Assembly (NCBI RefSeq): GCF_900095825.1
Contig: NZ_LT608315.1
Location: forward strand, 2,312,721 to 2,376,720
DNA from: Acidaminococcus massiliensis
Lineage (GTDB): Bacteria; Bacillota; Negativicutes; Acidaminococcales; Acidaminococcaceae
Length of the DNA: 64,000 nt
Reading direction: 5' to 3'
A program made the position numbers and the translations under genes. Shown here one piece after another: positions 1 through 7,649 of this stretch. Positions within the stretch are counted from its first letter, which is position 1. Every line of letters starts with the position of its first letter. Below the pieces are notes generated by a model. The model saw only the letters and a program-made list of their open reading frames with translations. It did no database searches and was not told the origin of the DNA.

Positions 1-367
1 GGATCCGTTCGTCAAAACCTTCATAATGGCCGCAGAGAAAGATCAGGTCCCTGCCACTCCGGGCCAGCCGGCAGACCCGATCCTGGCGGAGGGGTTCCCC
101 CACCGGGGTCAGGGCAGCCACAAGGGCGTCGGGAGCCAATTTCCGGGCCCGGTCCAAGGCTGCCAAAAAGGTCTGGGGCTTCAGGACCATGCCGGCACCG
201 CCGCCGCAGGTGGTATCGTCCACGCTCCGGTGCCGGTCCGTAGCATAGTCCCGAGGATCCACACAGTCTACTGTGAGCAGCCCTTCTTGGGCTGCCCGTC
301 CCAGGATGCTCCAGGCGCTGGCACTCCTGATCATCTCCGGAAAGAGAGTGATAAAGACGAATTTCAT
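1..367 (-). CDS. trmD: tRNA (guanine37-N1)-methyltransferase, C-terminus outside the window
   Basis: TrmD transfers a methyl group from S-adenosylmethionine to N1 of G37 next to the anticodon, which prevents +1 frameshifting. The first ~122 codons are present, starting at the ATG at 367; the rest lies beyond base 1. The translation begins MKFVFITLFPEM and contains the family signature DDTTCGGGAGM (residues ~50-60) and CGHYEGFDERI (~112-122), both part of the SPOUT knot and its cofactor pocket. It follows rimM with one base between stop and start, so the two are translationally linked, as in other Firmicutes. It is distal in the ylxM-ffh-rpsP-khpA-ylqD-rimM-trmD operon. Confidence 0.95.
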   Translation of the reverse strand, partial: MKFVFITLFPEMIRSASAWSILGRAAQEGLLTVDCVDPRDYATDRHRSVDDTTCGGGAGMVLKPQTFLAALDRARKLAPDALVAALTPVGEPLRQDRVCRLARSGRDLIFLCGHYEGFDERI

Positions 368-368
368 A

Positions 369-863
369 TCAAATCCACTCCGGCAGGACGACCACGATCT
401 GTTTCTTTTCCCAGTCGATATTCCGGATGTTGTCCGCAATGGCAGCCACCAGGATTTCTTCTCCCTGGGGCGGAGCAATGACGAACACATCGGTGGATCC
501 CGGACTGATCACGTCCTTCAGGGTGCCCACAGGCTCCCCTTCCGGCGTAACTGCGGCAAAACCGATGATATCCCGGACATAGAACTGGCCTTCCGGCAGA
601 GGGGGGAGTTCTTCCGGGCGCAGGACCAAAGTCCGTCCCCGGAGGGTTTCTGCATCGTCCATGGTGTCAATGCCCTCCACCTTCATCAGGTATACATTCT
701 TGTGCTGGCGCAGGCTCACCACGTTGAATTCCCGGCCATTGTCCAGGGTGATCTTTTTCATTTTGGCGTACCGCTCCGGATGGTCCGTCTGCGGCATAAT
801 GCGAAATTCGCCCCGCACGCCATGCGGGGCGACAATTTTGCCAATCACGATATGCTGTTCCAT
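369..863 (-). CDS. rimM: 16S rRNA processing protein RimM
   Basis: RimM is an assembly factor for the 30S head that binds S19 and helps mature 16S rRNA. The 164-residue product has the usual family length. The N-terminal RimM beta-barrel begins with GKIVAPHGVRGEFRI (residues ~8-22), and a PRC-barrel-like C-terminal half begins near LPEGQFYVRDIIGF (~88-102). It ends one base before trmD and starts four bases after the ylqD stop, so it sits in a tightly packed operon. The order ylqD-rimM-trmD matches Bacillus and clostridia. I see no strong ribosome site before the ATG, which suggests coupling to ylqD translation. Confidence 0.95.
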   Translation of the reverse strand: MEQHIVIGKIVAPHGVRGEFRIMPQTDHPERYAKMKKITLDNGREFNVVSLRQHKNVYLMKVEGIDTMDDAETLRGRTLVLRPEELPPLPEGQFYVRDIIGFAAVTPEGEPVGTLKDVISPGSTDVFVIAPPQGEEILVAAIADNIRNIDWEKKQIVVVLPEWI

Positions 864-867
864 AGGC

Positions 868-1275
868 TTACGCTCTGAATCCGACGACTTTGCCGTCTTC
901 CACGACGATTTCCGCCCCCATGAGGGCTTCCAGGTCGCTGCCGATGGTAATCTCTACGGAACGTTCCAGTGTACCATGACCGACTTCACTGCCGATTTCC
1001 AGGTTTTCGGCCCGTTCCAGCTTGTCTTTCAGTTCCTGGAGAGCATGGCCCCGCTGGGCCTTTTCATACTCGATCTGCTCCTGGAGCCCCCGGACAGCTT
1101 CCGGACCGGCCGCGGACTGTTCATTCAGCGCCCGCTTGGCATTGAACTGGAACTGTTCGAAATCCAGTTCAGCAGCCTGGACCTGACGTTTCATATCTGC
1201 AATGATCTTGGCTTTCAGGTCTTCTGTGACCTTGGCCTTGATGACTACAGGCACCCGAACGATCATTTTATCCAT
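868..1275 (-). CDS. ylqD: YlqD family protein
   Basis: YlqD is a small conserved Firmicutes protein of unknown function found between the KH protein gene and rimM. The predicted product is 135 residues. It has a short beta region (MIVRVPVVIKAKVTE) and then a long charged helix (~residues 25-100) likely to form a coiled coil, with repeated EQ/LQE/ERA stretches. It ends in a second small beta region rich in Gly and Val. I take the ATG at 1275 because AAGGTGG lies about 6 bases before it; a GTG nine bases earlier (1284) would overlap that site. Identification rests mostly on gene order and general character, since there are no catalytic residues to check. Confidence 0.8.
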   Translation of the reverse strand: MDKMIVRVPVVIKAKVTEDLKAKIIADMKRQVQAAELDFEQFQFNAKRALNEQSAAGPEAVRGLQEQIEYEKAQRGHALQELKDKLERAENLEIGSEVGHGTLERSVEITIGSDLEALMGAEIVVEDGKVVGFRA

Positions 1276-1286
1276 GGTAACCACCT

Positions 1287-1514
1287 TTAATCGATATCAA
1301 CGATGACTTTTACGTTTTCGCGGGTAGCAGCTGCTTTCATCACCAGACGGATGGCCTTGGCAATGCGGCCTTGCTTGCCGATCACTTTACCCATATCTTC
1401 AGGCGCCACGTGGAGTTTCAGGATCACGGAAGATCCGGTCCTTTCCTCCTCCACCTGGACCTCGGAGGGATTATTCACGATAGCCTTAGCAATCACTTCA
1501 ACTATCTCTTTCAT
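1287..1514 (-). CDS. khpA: KH-domain RNA-binding protein KhpA (YlqC)
   Basis: KhpA is a small single-KH-domain RNA-binding protein that in Firmicutes works with KhpB and influences small RNAs and cell elongation. The 75-residue product is essentially one KH fold. It carries the GxxG loop in EDMGKVIGKQGRIAKAIR (residues ~37-54), the part that grips single-stranded RNA. An AAGGAGG site lies directly upstream. It sits between rpsP and ylqD, the standard position for this gene. Confidence 0.92.
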   Translation of the reverse strand: MKEIVEVIAKAIVNNPSEVQVEEERTGSSVILKLHVAPEDMGKVIGKQGRIAKAIRLVMKAAATRENVKVIVDID

Positions 1515-1525
1515 AGTCGTCCTCC

Positions 1526-1798
1526 TTATTTTGCTGCCTTTTCGCCAGCCAGTTTCGCCATCAGACCCTGTTTGCTGAACATGGAGCGGACCGTATCAGT
1601 CGGCTGTGCTCCCTTCTTCATCCAGGACAGAGCTTTTTCTTCATCGATGGTAACCACAGCAGGATCAACGGTAGAATCGTAAGTCCCTACGGTTTCGATG
1701 AAACGGCCGTCACGAGGAGCGCGTTCATCAGCGACCACGATACGGTAGAAAGGGCTCTTTTTGGCACCCATACGTTTCAGACGGATTTTAACTGCCAC
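1526..1798 (-). CDS. rpsP: 30S ribosomal protein S16
   Basis: S16 is a primary-binding protein of the 30S body. The product, about 90 residues, begins [20 protein letters not shown], the classic S16 N-terminus, followed by [22 protein letters not shown] choose the GTG at 1798 because AAGGAGG lies 8 bases upstream and this gives the normal S16 start; an in-frame GTG at 1807 overlaps the ribosome site. It lies downstream of ffh and upstream of khpA, the usual Firmicutes arrangement. Confidence 0.95.
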   Translation of the reverse strand: MAVKIRLKRMGAKKSPFYRIVVADERAPRDGRFIETVGTYDSTVDPAVVTIDEEKALSWMKKGAQPTDTVRSMFSKQGLMAKLAGEKAAK

Positions 1799-1825
1799 AA
1801 CATTCACCTCCTTGCCAGATTGTTT

Positions 1826-3172
1826 TTATTGCATGAAAGGCAGTTTGAATCTGCCCTTCCGTGCATACTTGTTCATGCCCTGCATGGTCTTCATGAGCTT
1901 CTTGCTCTCTTCGAACTGCTTCAGCAGCCGGTTCACATCCTGGACCCTCTGGCCGCAGCCGGCTGCAATGCGTTTGCGCCGGGACCCGTTGATGATACGG
2001 GGATTCTGCCGTTCCTGAGGCGTCATGGAATAGATGATGGCTTCCAGACGGCGGACTTCCTTACCGTCCAGATCCACTCCTTCCAACTGCTTGGCAAATT
2101 TACCCATGCCAGGGATCATACTGAGAATGGATTCCAGGGACCCCAGTTTCTTGACCTGTTTCATCTGGTCCAGGAACATGTCCAGGGTAAATTCATTCTT
2201 CTTCAGGGATTCTGCCATTTTTTTTGCCGAATCCACATCGATGGCTTCCTGAGCCTTTTCGATCAGGGAGAGCACGTCCCCCATGCCCAGGATCCGGGAA
2301 GCCATCCGGTCAGGATAGAAGGGCTGGAGGGCATCCAGTTTTTCTCCCATCCCCACAAACTTCACCGGGCAGTTGGTCACTGCCTTTACGCTGAGTACGG
2401 CGCCTCCACGGGCGTCGCCATCCAGCTTGGTCACGATCAGCCCTGTGATACCCAGAGCTTTATTGAAGGAATCGGCCACCGTAACGGCGTCCTGACCGGT
2501 CATGGCATCCACCACCAGCAGGATTTCGTCCGGATCGACCGCAGCTTTCATGTCTTTCAGCTCATCCATCAGGGTTTCGTCCACATGGAGACGGCCGGCG
2601 GTATCGATGAGCACCGTATCGCACAGCAGGGCATTGGCCCGCTTCAGGGATTCTTTGGCGATTTCCACCGGAGAGACCTGGTCTCCCATGGAGAACACCG
2701 GCATGTCCAACTGTTTGCCGATAACTTCCAACTGGGTAATGGCGGCAGGACGGTACACGTCTCCGGCCACCATCAGTGGTTTCTTCCCATTTTTCCGCAG
2801 GTAGTTGGCTAGTTTGCCCACGGTAGTGGTCTTGCCGGCGCCCTGGAGCCCCACCAGCATGATCACAGTCGGCGGATTGGCTGCCGTGTTCAGCTTGCTC
2901 TGGGTGCCTCCCAAGAGCTCGATGAGCTCCTCATGGACGATTTTCACGATATATTGGCCGGGAGTGAGATTGGGGTCAACCTGCTGCCCCATGGCCCGCT
3001 CCTTGATCTTGGCGGTGAATTCTTTGACGACCTTGAAGTTCACATCCGCTTCCAGCAGGGCCAGCCGGACTTCTCGGAGGGTCTCTTTCAGATCCTGTTC
3101 GGAAACCGTCTTCTGTCCCCGCAGCTTCTGGATGGCCGCCGTCAGTTTGTCGGTTAAGATTTCAAAAGCCAT
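1826..3172 (-). CDS. ffh: Signal recognition particle GTPase Ffh (SRP54)
   Basis: Ffh binds 4.5S/SRP RNA and signal sequences of nascent membrane and secreted proteins and delivers ribosomes to FtsY. The 448-residue product has an N-terminal four-helix domain (1-90). The G domain follows, with P-loop GLQGAGKTT (108-116), DTAGR (~190) and TKLDGDARGG (~246). The C-terminal M domain (~300-448) is rich in Met and has the RNA-binding segment RIINGSRRKRIAAGCG. The start lies 3 bp after the ylxM stop; ylxM-ffh is the standard Firmicutes pair. Confidence 0.97.
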   Translation of the reverse strand: MAFEILTDKLTAAIQKLRGQKTVSEQDLKETLREVRLALLEADVNFKVVKEFTAKIKERAMGQQVDPNLTPGQYIVKIVHEELIELLGGTQSKLNTAANPPTVIMLVGLQGAGKTTTVGKLANYLRKNGKKPLMVAGDVYRPAAITQLEVIGKQLDMPVFSMGDQVSPVEIAKESLKRANALLCDTVLIDTAGRLHVDETLMDELKDMKAAVDPDEILLVVDAMTGQDAVTVADSFNKALGITGLIVTKLDGDARGGAVLSVKAVTNCPVKFVGMGEKLDALQPFYPDRMASRILGMGDVLSLIEKAQEAIDVDSAKKMAESLKKNEFTLDMFLDQMKQVKKLGSLESILSMIPGMGKFAKQLEGVDLDGKEVRRLEAIIYSMTPQERQNPRIINGSRRKRIAAGCGQRVQDVNRLLKQFEESKKLMKTMQGMNKYARKGRFKLPFMQ

Positions 3173-3174
3173 AA

Positions 3175-3540
3175 TTACCTGCTTTCGTCAATGATGCTTT
3201 TCAGGATGCCCTCCACCTTGCCTAGGCGAGGATCGGGGCTGTCACTGGAACGGCAGGCTTCCAGGAGCTTCACGGCCCCCCGCAGCCTGAACTGCCTTTC
3301 CTGGTCCTGGTGCAGCAGGTGGAGCTTGCTTTCATACTTTTCCAGGGTCTGTTCCACCCGGCGCAGCAAATCATAGACCGCCTGACGGCTGGTTTGGGTA
3401 TTTTCCGCGATTTCCCCCAGTGAAAGGTCATCGTAAAAATACTGTTCCATGATTTTCTGCTGTTTGTCCGTGAGCAGCCCACCGTAGATGGCATAAAGCT
3501 GACCGAAACGGATCCTTTTTGCAAAGCCTTCATCCTGCAT
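3175..3540 (-). CDS. ylxM: YlxM/p13-like helix-turn-helix protein
   Basis: YlxM is a small sigma-factor-like helix-turn-helix protein encoded with ffh; a modulatory role in SRP function has been proposed, but its activity is not firmly known. The product is ~121 residues from the ATG at 3540 (124 from a GTG at 3549). It has the sigma-70 region-4-like segment LTDKQQKIMEQYFYDDLSLGEIAENTQTSRQAVYDLLRR, in which the second helix is the recognition helix. GGTGAT immediately precedes the ATG. The upstream promoter would place the transcript start near 3550, giving an almost leaderless message. Confidence 0.9.
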   Translation of the reverse strand: MQDEGFAKRIRFGQLYAIYGGLLTDKQQKIMEQYFYDDLSLGEIAENTQTSRQAVYDLLRRVEQTLEKYESKLHLLHQDQERQFRLRGAVKLLEACRSSDSPDPRLGKVEGILKSIIDESR

Positions 3541-3557
3541 GAATATCACCGGGTGCT

Positions 3558-3586
3558 ATTGTACTATAAAGAAAAATCCCTGTCAA
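3558..3586 (-). promoter_or_regulatory. Sigma-A promoter of the ylxM-ffh-rpsP operon
   Basis: On the minus strand, TTGACA (3586-3581) and TACAAT (3563-3558) are separated by exactly 17 bases. The -35 box is part of the stem of the terminator of the upstream gene. This is the only good promoter before ylxM and very likely drives the seven-gene operon. Confidence 0.75.
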
Positions 3587-3604
3587 GGATTTTTCCTTGA
3601 CAGG
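3579..3604. terminator. Bidirectional terminator between the thi-associated gene and ylxM
   Basis: A perfect 10-bp inverted repeat, CCTGTCAAGG/CCTTGACAGG, with a 6-base loop is followed by T-rich sequence on both strands. It ends transcription of the gene at 3618-4019. Confidence 0.75.
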
Positions 3605-3617
3605 TTCGTTTTTTCTT

Positions 3618-4019
3618 TCAGAACAAGCTTTCCTGTTCCGGTCCCTTCTTTTGGGGAGTTTTCCGTTCTTCGCTGGGTTTGGCCTTGGGAGAGAACAGAT
3701 CCCGGTCCCCGTACAAGACCTTTTTCTGGACTTCCAGATCATCCTTTTCCCACCGGACCGCATGGCGGGTGTATTTCTTCAGCAAAGGAGACCGGGGATG
3801 CTTCTCTTTGTTCAGGTTCACCAGATCGTAGGCCTCCGTGATCATCCGACCCAGGACGGAATTGACCCCATTGGCCGTACTCTCCCGGACCCGTGCCTGG
3901 TATTCCGCATACAGCTCCGGATCTTCCTGGAGGAACAGGAACACCTGGTCCGTAATCTGCCGAGTAAACCGGGAGAGGAGTTTCTTCCCCAGTTTTTCCG
4001 TTTTCAGGTCGCTTGCCAT
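3618..4019 (-). CDS. Conserved-looking hypothetical protein downstream of thiE
   Basis: I do not recognise this 133-residue protein. It is charged and largely helical, with no membrane segment or signal peptide. The middle part (ESTANGVNSVLGRMITEAYDLVNL) looks like folded helices. The C-terminus (residues ~105-133) is Lys/Pro/Glu-rich and probably disordered. A good AGGAGGG ribosome site precedes the ATG, and the start lies 12 bases after the thiE stop, so it is the last gene of a thiD-thiE operon and ends at a strong hairpin. A role in thiamine metabolism cannot be inferred from sequence alone. Confidence 0.75.
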   Translation of the reverse strand: MASDLKTEKLGKKLLSRFTRQITDQVFLFLQEDPELYAEYQARVRESTANGVNSVLGRMITEAYDLVNLNKEKHPRSPLLKKYTRHAVRWEKDDLEVQKKVLYGDRDLFSPKAKPSEERKTPQKKGPEQESLF

Positions 4020-4031
4020 GGTTCCCTCCTG

Positions 4032-4664
4032 TTACTTCTTCCGAGCCTGGAGCCGTGCCTTCATCCGCACAACCGCAGCCGTGATATCCTCCGCCCCCAG
4101 GATGGCACTGATCATAGCACAGCCGGCGGCGCCTTGGTCCATCACCTGATCCAGCTGAGCTTCATGGATGCCCCCGATGCCTACCACGGGAATCTGTACT
4201 GCCTGGATGATTTCCCGGAACCTGCCCGGAGCCAGCACCGAAGCATCTTTCTTGCTGCCAGTGGGATAGAGAGCCCCTACACCCAAGTAATCCGCCCCCT
4301 GGGCTTGTGCTTCCAGCGCCTCTTCCAGATTGTGGGCAGAAATGCCGATGATGGCCTCCTGTCCCAATACCGCCCGGGCTTTTTGGATGGCTTCATCCTC
4401 CTGGCCCAGATGGACCCCATCTGCTCCCAGGATCTTGGCCGCTTCCACATTGTCGTCCACTAGGAAGGGCACTTTGTACTTCCGGCAAAGGGCCTTCACC
4501 TTCTCTCCCTCTGCCAGGAGCTCTTCCATACCCAGTTCCTTTTCCCGAAGCTGGAGCAGAGTGACGCCAGCCCGGAGAGCTTCTTCCACGGCTTCATAAA
4601 AATCCCTGCCTCGGAGGCAGTGCCGGTCCGTCACCAAATACAGGCTTAAATCGAACTGCTTCAT
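4032..4664 (-). CDS. thiE: Thiamine-phosphate synthase
   Basis: ThiE joins HMP diphosphate to the thiazole phosphate to make thiamine monophosphate. The 210-residue product is a TIM barrel with the expected motifs. LYLVTDR is at the N-terminus, LREKE (~39-43) and FLVDDNVEAA (~65-74) contribute to the pyrophosphate site, GVHLGQED (~81-88) follows, GVGALYPTGSKKDA (~127-140) binds the substrate, and GIGGI (~163) lies near the C-terminus. Start at 4664 with GGGAG about 8 bases upstream. It starts 6 bases after thiD. No thiC or thiG is in the window, so the pathway may work by salvage or with genes elsewhere. Confidence 0.95.
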   Translation of the reverse strand: MKQFDLSLYLVTDRHCLRGRDFYEAVEEALRAGVTLLQLREKELGMEELLAEGEKVKALCRKYKVPFLVDDNVEAAKILGADGVHLGQEDEAIQKARAVLGQEAIIGISAHNLEEALEAQAQGADYLGVGALYPTGSKKDASVLAPGRFREIIQAVQIPVVGIGGIHEAQLDQVMDQGAAGCAMISAILGAEDITAAVVRMKARLQARKK

Positions 4665-4670
4665 GGCATA

Positions 4671-5486
4671 TCACTCCCAGCCGGCTTTCCGGTACAGATT
4701 TACAAAATGATGGATGGGACCGTGGCCATGGCCTACGGCCAAACCGTTCTGGATGCCCAAGGCCACATAGGCTTTGGCCTTTTCCACTGCTTCTGGCAGG
4801 GAGCAGCCTGCTGCCAGTTCCGCAGCCAGGGCGGAAGAAAGGCTGCAGCCGGTACCGTGGGTATTGGGGTTGGCGAACCGCTGGCCGGAGAACCATTTTC
4901 CCTGGAGCCAGCTGCCTTCTCCCGGATACAGCAGATAATCATCGGCGGTATCCGCCAGATGACCCCCTTTCAGGAGTACGGCCCGGGCTCCTTTTTGACA
5001 AATAGCGGCTGCTGCCTTTTCCATATCTTCCTGGCTGTGGATGGAAAGGCCGGACAGCACTTCCCCCTCCTGCATATTGGGAGTGATCAATGTAGCCAGG
5101 GGCAGCAGCTTTTCCTGCAGATCCTTCCGGGCGTCCTTTTCCAGGAGATAGCTTCCAGAAGTAGCCACCATCACCGGATCCACCACCAGTACTTTGGGGG
5201 CATACTGCTCCATTTTTCGGGCGATGGCCCGGATCAGGGCAGAATTGGACACCATTCCCACCTTCACCCCGTCCACCCGGATATCTTGGAATACCGCGTC
5301 GATCTGGGCTTCCACCACTTCCGGGTCGATGTTCTGGATGGCTGTGACCCCAGTGGTATTTTGGGCCGTCACGGCAGTGATTACGCTCATGCCGTAGCAG
5401 CCATGAGCGGCAAATGTCTTCAAGTCCGCCTGGATGCCGGCGCCGCCGGAAGAATCCGACCCGGCAATGGTCAACAGATGGAACAT
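4671..5486 (-). CDS. thiD: Hydroxymethylpyrimidine/phosphomethylpyrimidine kinase
   Basis: ThiD phosphorylates HMP and HMP-phosphate to the diphosphate used by ThiE. The 271-residue product is a ribokinase-fold enzyme with LTIAGSDSSGGAGIQADLKT at the N-terminus (substrate pocket) and the anion-hole/catalytic motif NTHGTGCSLSSALAAELA near residues 208-225. It is the first gene of the thiD-thiE-(unknown) group. Only ~60 bases separate it from the tkt terminator, and I see no TPP riboswitch there, so it may depend on read-through or a promoter inside the tkt 3' region. Confidence 0.95.
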   Translation of the reverse strand: MFHLLTIAGSDSSGGAGIQADLKTFAAHGCYGMSVITAVTAQNTTGVTAIQNIDPEVVEAQIDAVFQDIRVDGVKVGMVSNSALIRAIARKMEQYAPKVLVVDPVMVATSGSYLLEKDARKDLQEKLLPLATLITPNMQEGEVLSGLSIHSQEDMEKAAAAICQKGARAVLLKGGHLADTADDYLLYPGEGSWLQGKWFSGQRFANPNTHGTGCSLSSALAAELAAGCSLPEAVEKAKAYVALGIQNGLAVGHGHGPIHHFVNLYRKAGWE

Positions 5487-5505
5487 GTTTTTCTCCTTCT
5501 TTCTG

Positions 5506-5537
5506 AAAAAGGCTGCCGCCTGAGCGACAGCCTTTTT
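5506..5537 (-). terminator. Terminator after tkt
   Basis: AAAAAGGCTG pairs with CAGCCTTTTT around a short, nearly paired core (CGC/GCG), giving a U-run on the minus strand just after the tkt stop. Confidence 0.7.
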
Positions 5538-5545
5538 TCTTCCAA

Positions 5546-7534
5546 TTATTTCAGTTTCTTCACCATTTCCACCACATGGTCCACGGTGAAGCCGAATTCT
5601 TTGTAGACGGTCTTACCGGGAGCAGAGGCACCGAACCGATCAATGCCCAGGACTCTGTCTTCGCTGCCGGTATACCGGGCCCAGCCGGTGCGTACCCCAG
5701 CTTCCAGGGCGATGGCAGGCACATCCTTGGGCAGGACTTTCTTCTTGTACGCGCTGCTCTGCTGTTCGAACACATCCCAGCTGGGCATGGAGACCACCTG
5801 GACACCGATGTGTTTTTCTTCCAAAGCTTTCTGGGCTTCCAGGGCCAGATGGACTTCGCTGCCGGTGGCAATAAGCACAGCCTTCAGCTTCTCTTTGGGA
5901 GAGGGGCTCAGCACATAGGCTCCTTTGGGAGCGCCTTTGGCGATGACTTTTTCATAGCCGTGGAGCACAGGCAATCCCTGACGGGTCAGGAGCAGGCAGG
6001 TTGGCTGCTTCCGGTTTTCGCAAGCAGCCTTCCAGGCCACTGCCGTTTCCAAGGCATCTGCCGGCCGGAATACGGAAACATTGGGGATCAGCCGCAGGCT
6101 CATGGCCTGTTCGATGGGTTCATGGGTGGGACCATCTTCCCCCACGAACACGCTGTCATGGGTATAGACGAACACGCTGCCGATGCCCATGAGGGCTGCC
6201 ATCCGCACAGCCGGACGCATGAAATCGGCAAACACCAGGAAGGTGGCCCCAAAGGGCAGGATCCCGCCATGGAGGCAGAGGCCATTGACGATGCAGCCCA
6301 TAGCATGCTCCCGGATCCCGAAATGGATGTTCCGGCCGGTCCGGTCATCAGCAGAGAAGAATCCCTTCCCCTTCATTTCCGTCTTGTTGGAAGGACCTAA
6401 GTCAGCACTGCCCCCGATGAGAGCCGGAATCTTGTCTGCCAGCAGCTGGAGCACCGTGCCGGAAGCTGCGCGGGTAGCCACACTGTCCGTGTCTTTAAAG
6501 GCGGCCAGCAGATCCTTCAGGTCCAGATCCATTTTTCCGTCGATCCGGTCTGCCAATTCCTGGGCCAGTTCCGGATAGGCCTTGGCATAATCTACCATCA
6601 GCTGGTTCCAGTCTCCTTCCTTTTTCTGGCACTGGGGCAGCTTGTCCGCAAAATGCTTCTTCACTTCTTCCGGCACCACGAAGGACTGGCTGCCGTCCCA
6701 GCCAGCGGCTTCCTTGGTCTTAGCCACATTTTCAGGTCCCAGGGGTTCCCCATGGGCACTGGCCATATCCTGCCGGGGGCTGCCGAAACCGATATGGGTC
6801 TTCACGATGATCAGGGAAGGTTTCCGGGTTTCTTTCTTGGCCGCTTCGATGGCTTTGGTCAGGGCTTCCACATCTTCGGAAGAAGCCACCCGGAGCACCT
6901 GCCAGCCATAGGCCTTGAACCGGGCGCCTACATCTTCCCGGAAGGCGATGTCCGTGCTGCCTTCGATAGTGATCTTATTGTCATCATAGAGGAAAATCAG
7001 TTTCCCCAGACCCAGAGTGCCTGCCAGAGAAGCGGCCTCAGATGCCACCCCTTCCATCTGGTCCCCGTCGGAAGTGATGCCGTAGGTATAGTGATCCACC
7101 ACCTGGTAGCCTTCTTTATTGTAGCGGGCCGCCAGCATCTCTTCGGCCATAGCCAGCCCCACCGCCATGGCAAAGCCGTGGCCCAGAGGACCGGTTGACA
7201 CATCCACCCCAGGAGTCACCCCATATTCGGGATGGCCCGGAGTTTTGCTGCCCCACTGCCGGAAATTCTTCAGATCTTCCAGGGACAGGTCATATCCGGC
7301 CACATGGAGCATGGCATAGAGCAGGGCGCTGCCATGGCCTGGAGACAGGACGAACCGGTCCCGGTTGAACCAGTTGGGATTTTCAGGATTGTATTTCATG
7401 AACCGGTCCCAGATGGTGTACATCAAAGGAGCCGTCCCCAGAGGCAGGCCCGGATGGCCGGAATTGGCCGCCTGCACTTCATCGATGGACAAAAAACGCA
7501 GGGTGTTGATGCTTTCAGTATCAATATTTTGCAT
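5546..7534 (-). CDS. tkt: Transketolase
   Basis: Transketolase moves two-carbon units between sugar phosphates in the pentose phosphate pathway, using thiamine diphosphate. The 662-residue product has full length. The N-terminal PP domain carries HPGLPLGTAPL and the diphosphate-binding stretch TSDGDQMEGVASEAASLAG (~153-171). The central Pyr domain contains FGIREHAMG (catalytic Glu, ~405-413) and HDSVFVGEDGPTHEP (~465-479). The C-terminal domain ends FTVDHVVEMVKKLK. It has its own promoter upstream and a terminator downstream. Its neighbour thiD-thiE makes the precursor of its cofactor, though the operons look separate. Confidence 0.97.
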   Translation of the reverse strand: MQNIDTESINTLRFLSIDEVQAANSGHPGLPLGTAPLMYTIWDRFMKYNPENPNWFNRDRFVLSPGHGSALLYAMLHVAGYDLSLEDLKNFRQWGSKTPGHPEYGVTPGVDVSTGPLGHGFAMAVGLAMAEEMLAARYNKEGYQVVDHYTYGITSDGDQMEGVASEAASLAGTLGLGKLIFLYDDNKITIEGSTDIAFREDVGARFKAYGWQVLRVASSEDVEALTKAIEAAKKETRKPSLIIVKTHIGFGSPRQDMASAHGEPLGPENVAKTKEAAGWDGSQSFVVPEEVKKHFADKLPQCQKKEGDWNQLMVDYAKAYPELAQELADRIDGKMDLDLKDLLAAFKDTDSVATRAASGTVLQLLADKIPALIGGSADLGPSNKTEMKGKGFFSADDRTGRNIHFGIREHAMGCIVNGLCLHGGILPFGATFLVFADFMRPAVRMAALMGIGSVFVYTHDSVFVGEDGPTHEPIEQAMSLRLIPNVSVFRPADALETAVAWKAACENRKQPTCLLLTRQGLPVLHGYEKVIAKGAPKGAYVLSPSPKEKLKAVLIATGSEVHLALEAQKALEEKHIGVQVVSMPSWDVFEQQSSAYKKKVLPKDVPAIALEAGVRTGWARYTGSEDRVLGIDRFGASAPGKTVYKEFGFTVDHVVEMVKKLK

Positions 7535-7591
7535 GAAAATAATCCCTCCATACCGGATGTAAAAAAGTAGTATACACAGTCATTCATTCTG

Positions 7592-7620
7592 ATTATAGGC
7601 CATTTGAGGGGGTAACGCAA
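7592..7620 (-). promoter_or_regulatory. Promoter of tkt
   Basis: On the minus strand, TTGCGT (7620-7615) and TATAAT (7597-7592) are spaced by 17 bases, about 60 bases upstream of the tkt start. The -35 is imperfect and the -10 is consensus. Confidence 0.6.
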
Positions 7621-7649
7621 GAGGGCTGCTGCCTATGCAGCGACACCCT

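Noticed and set aside
5487..5545. TPP riboswitch before thiD
   Set aside because: Only ~60 bases are available, occupied mostly by the tkt terminator. No CTGAGA-type core is present.
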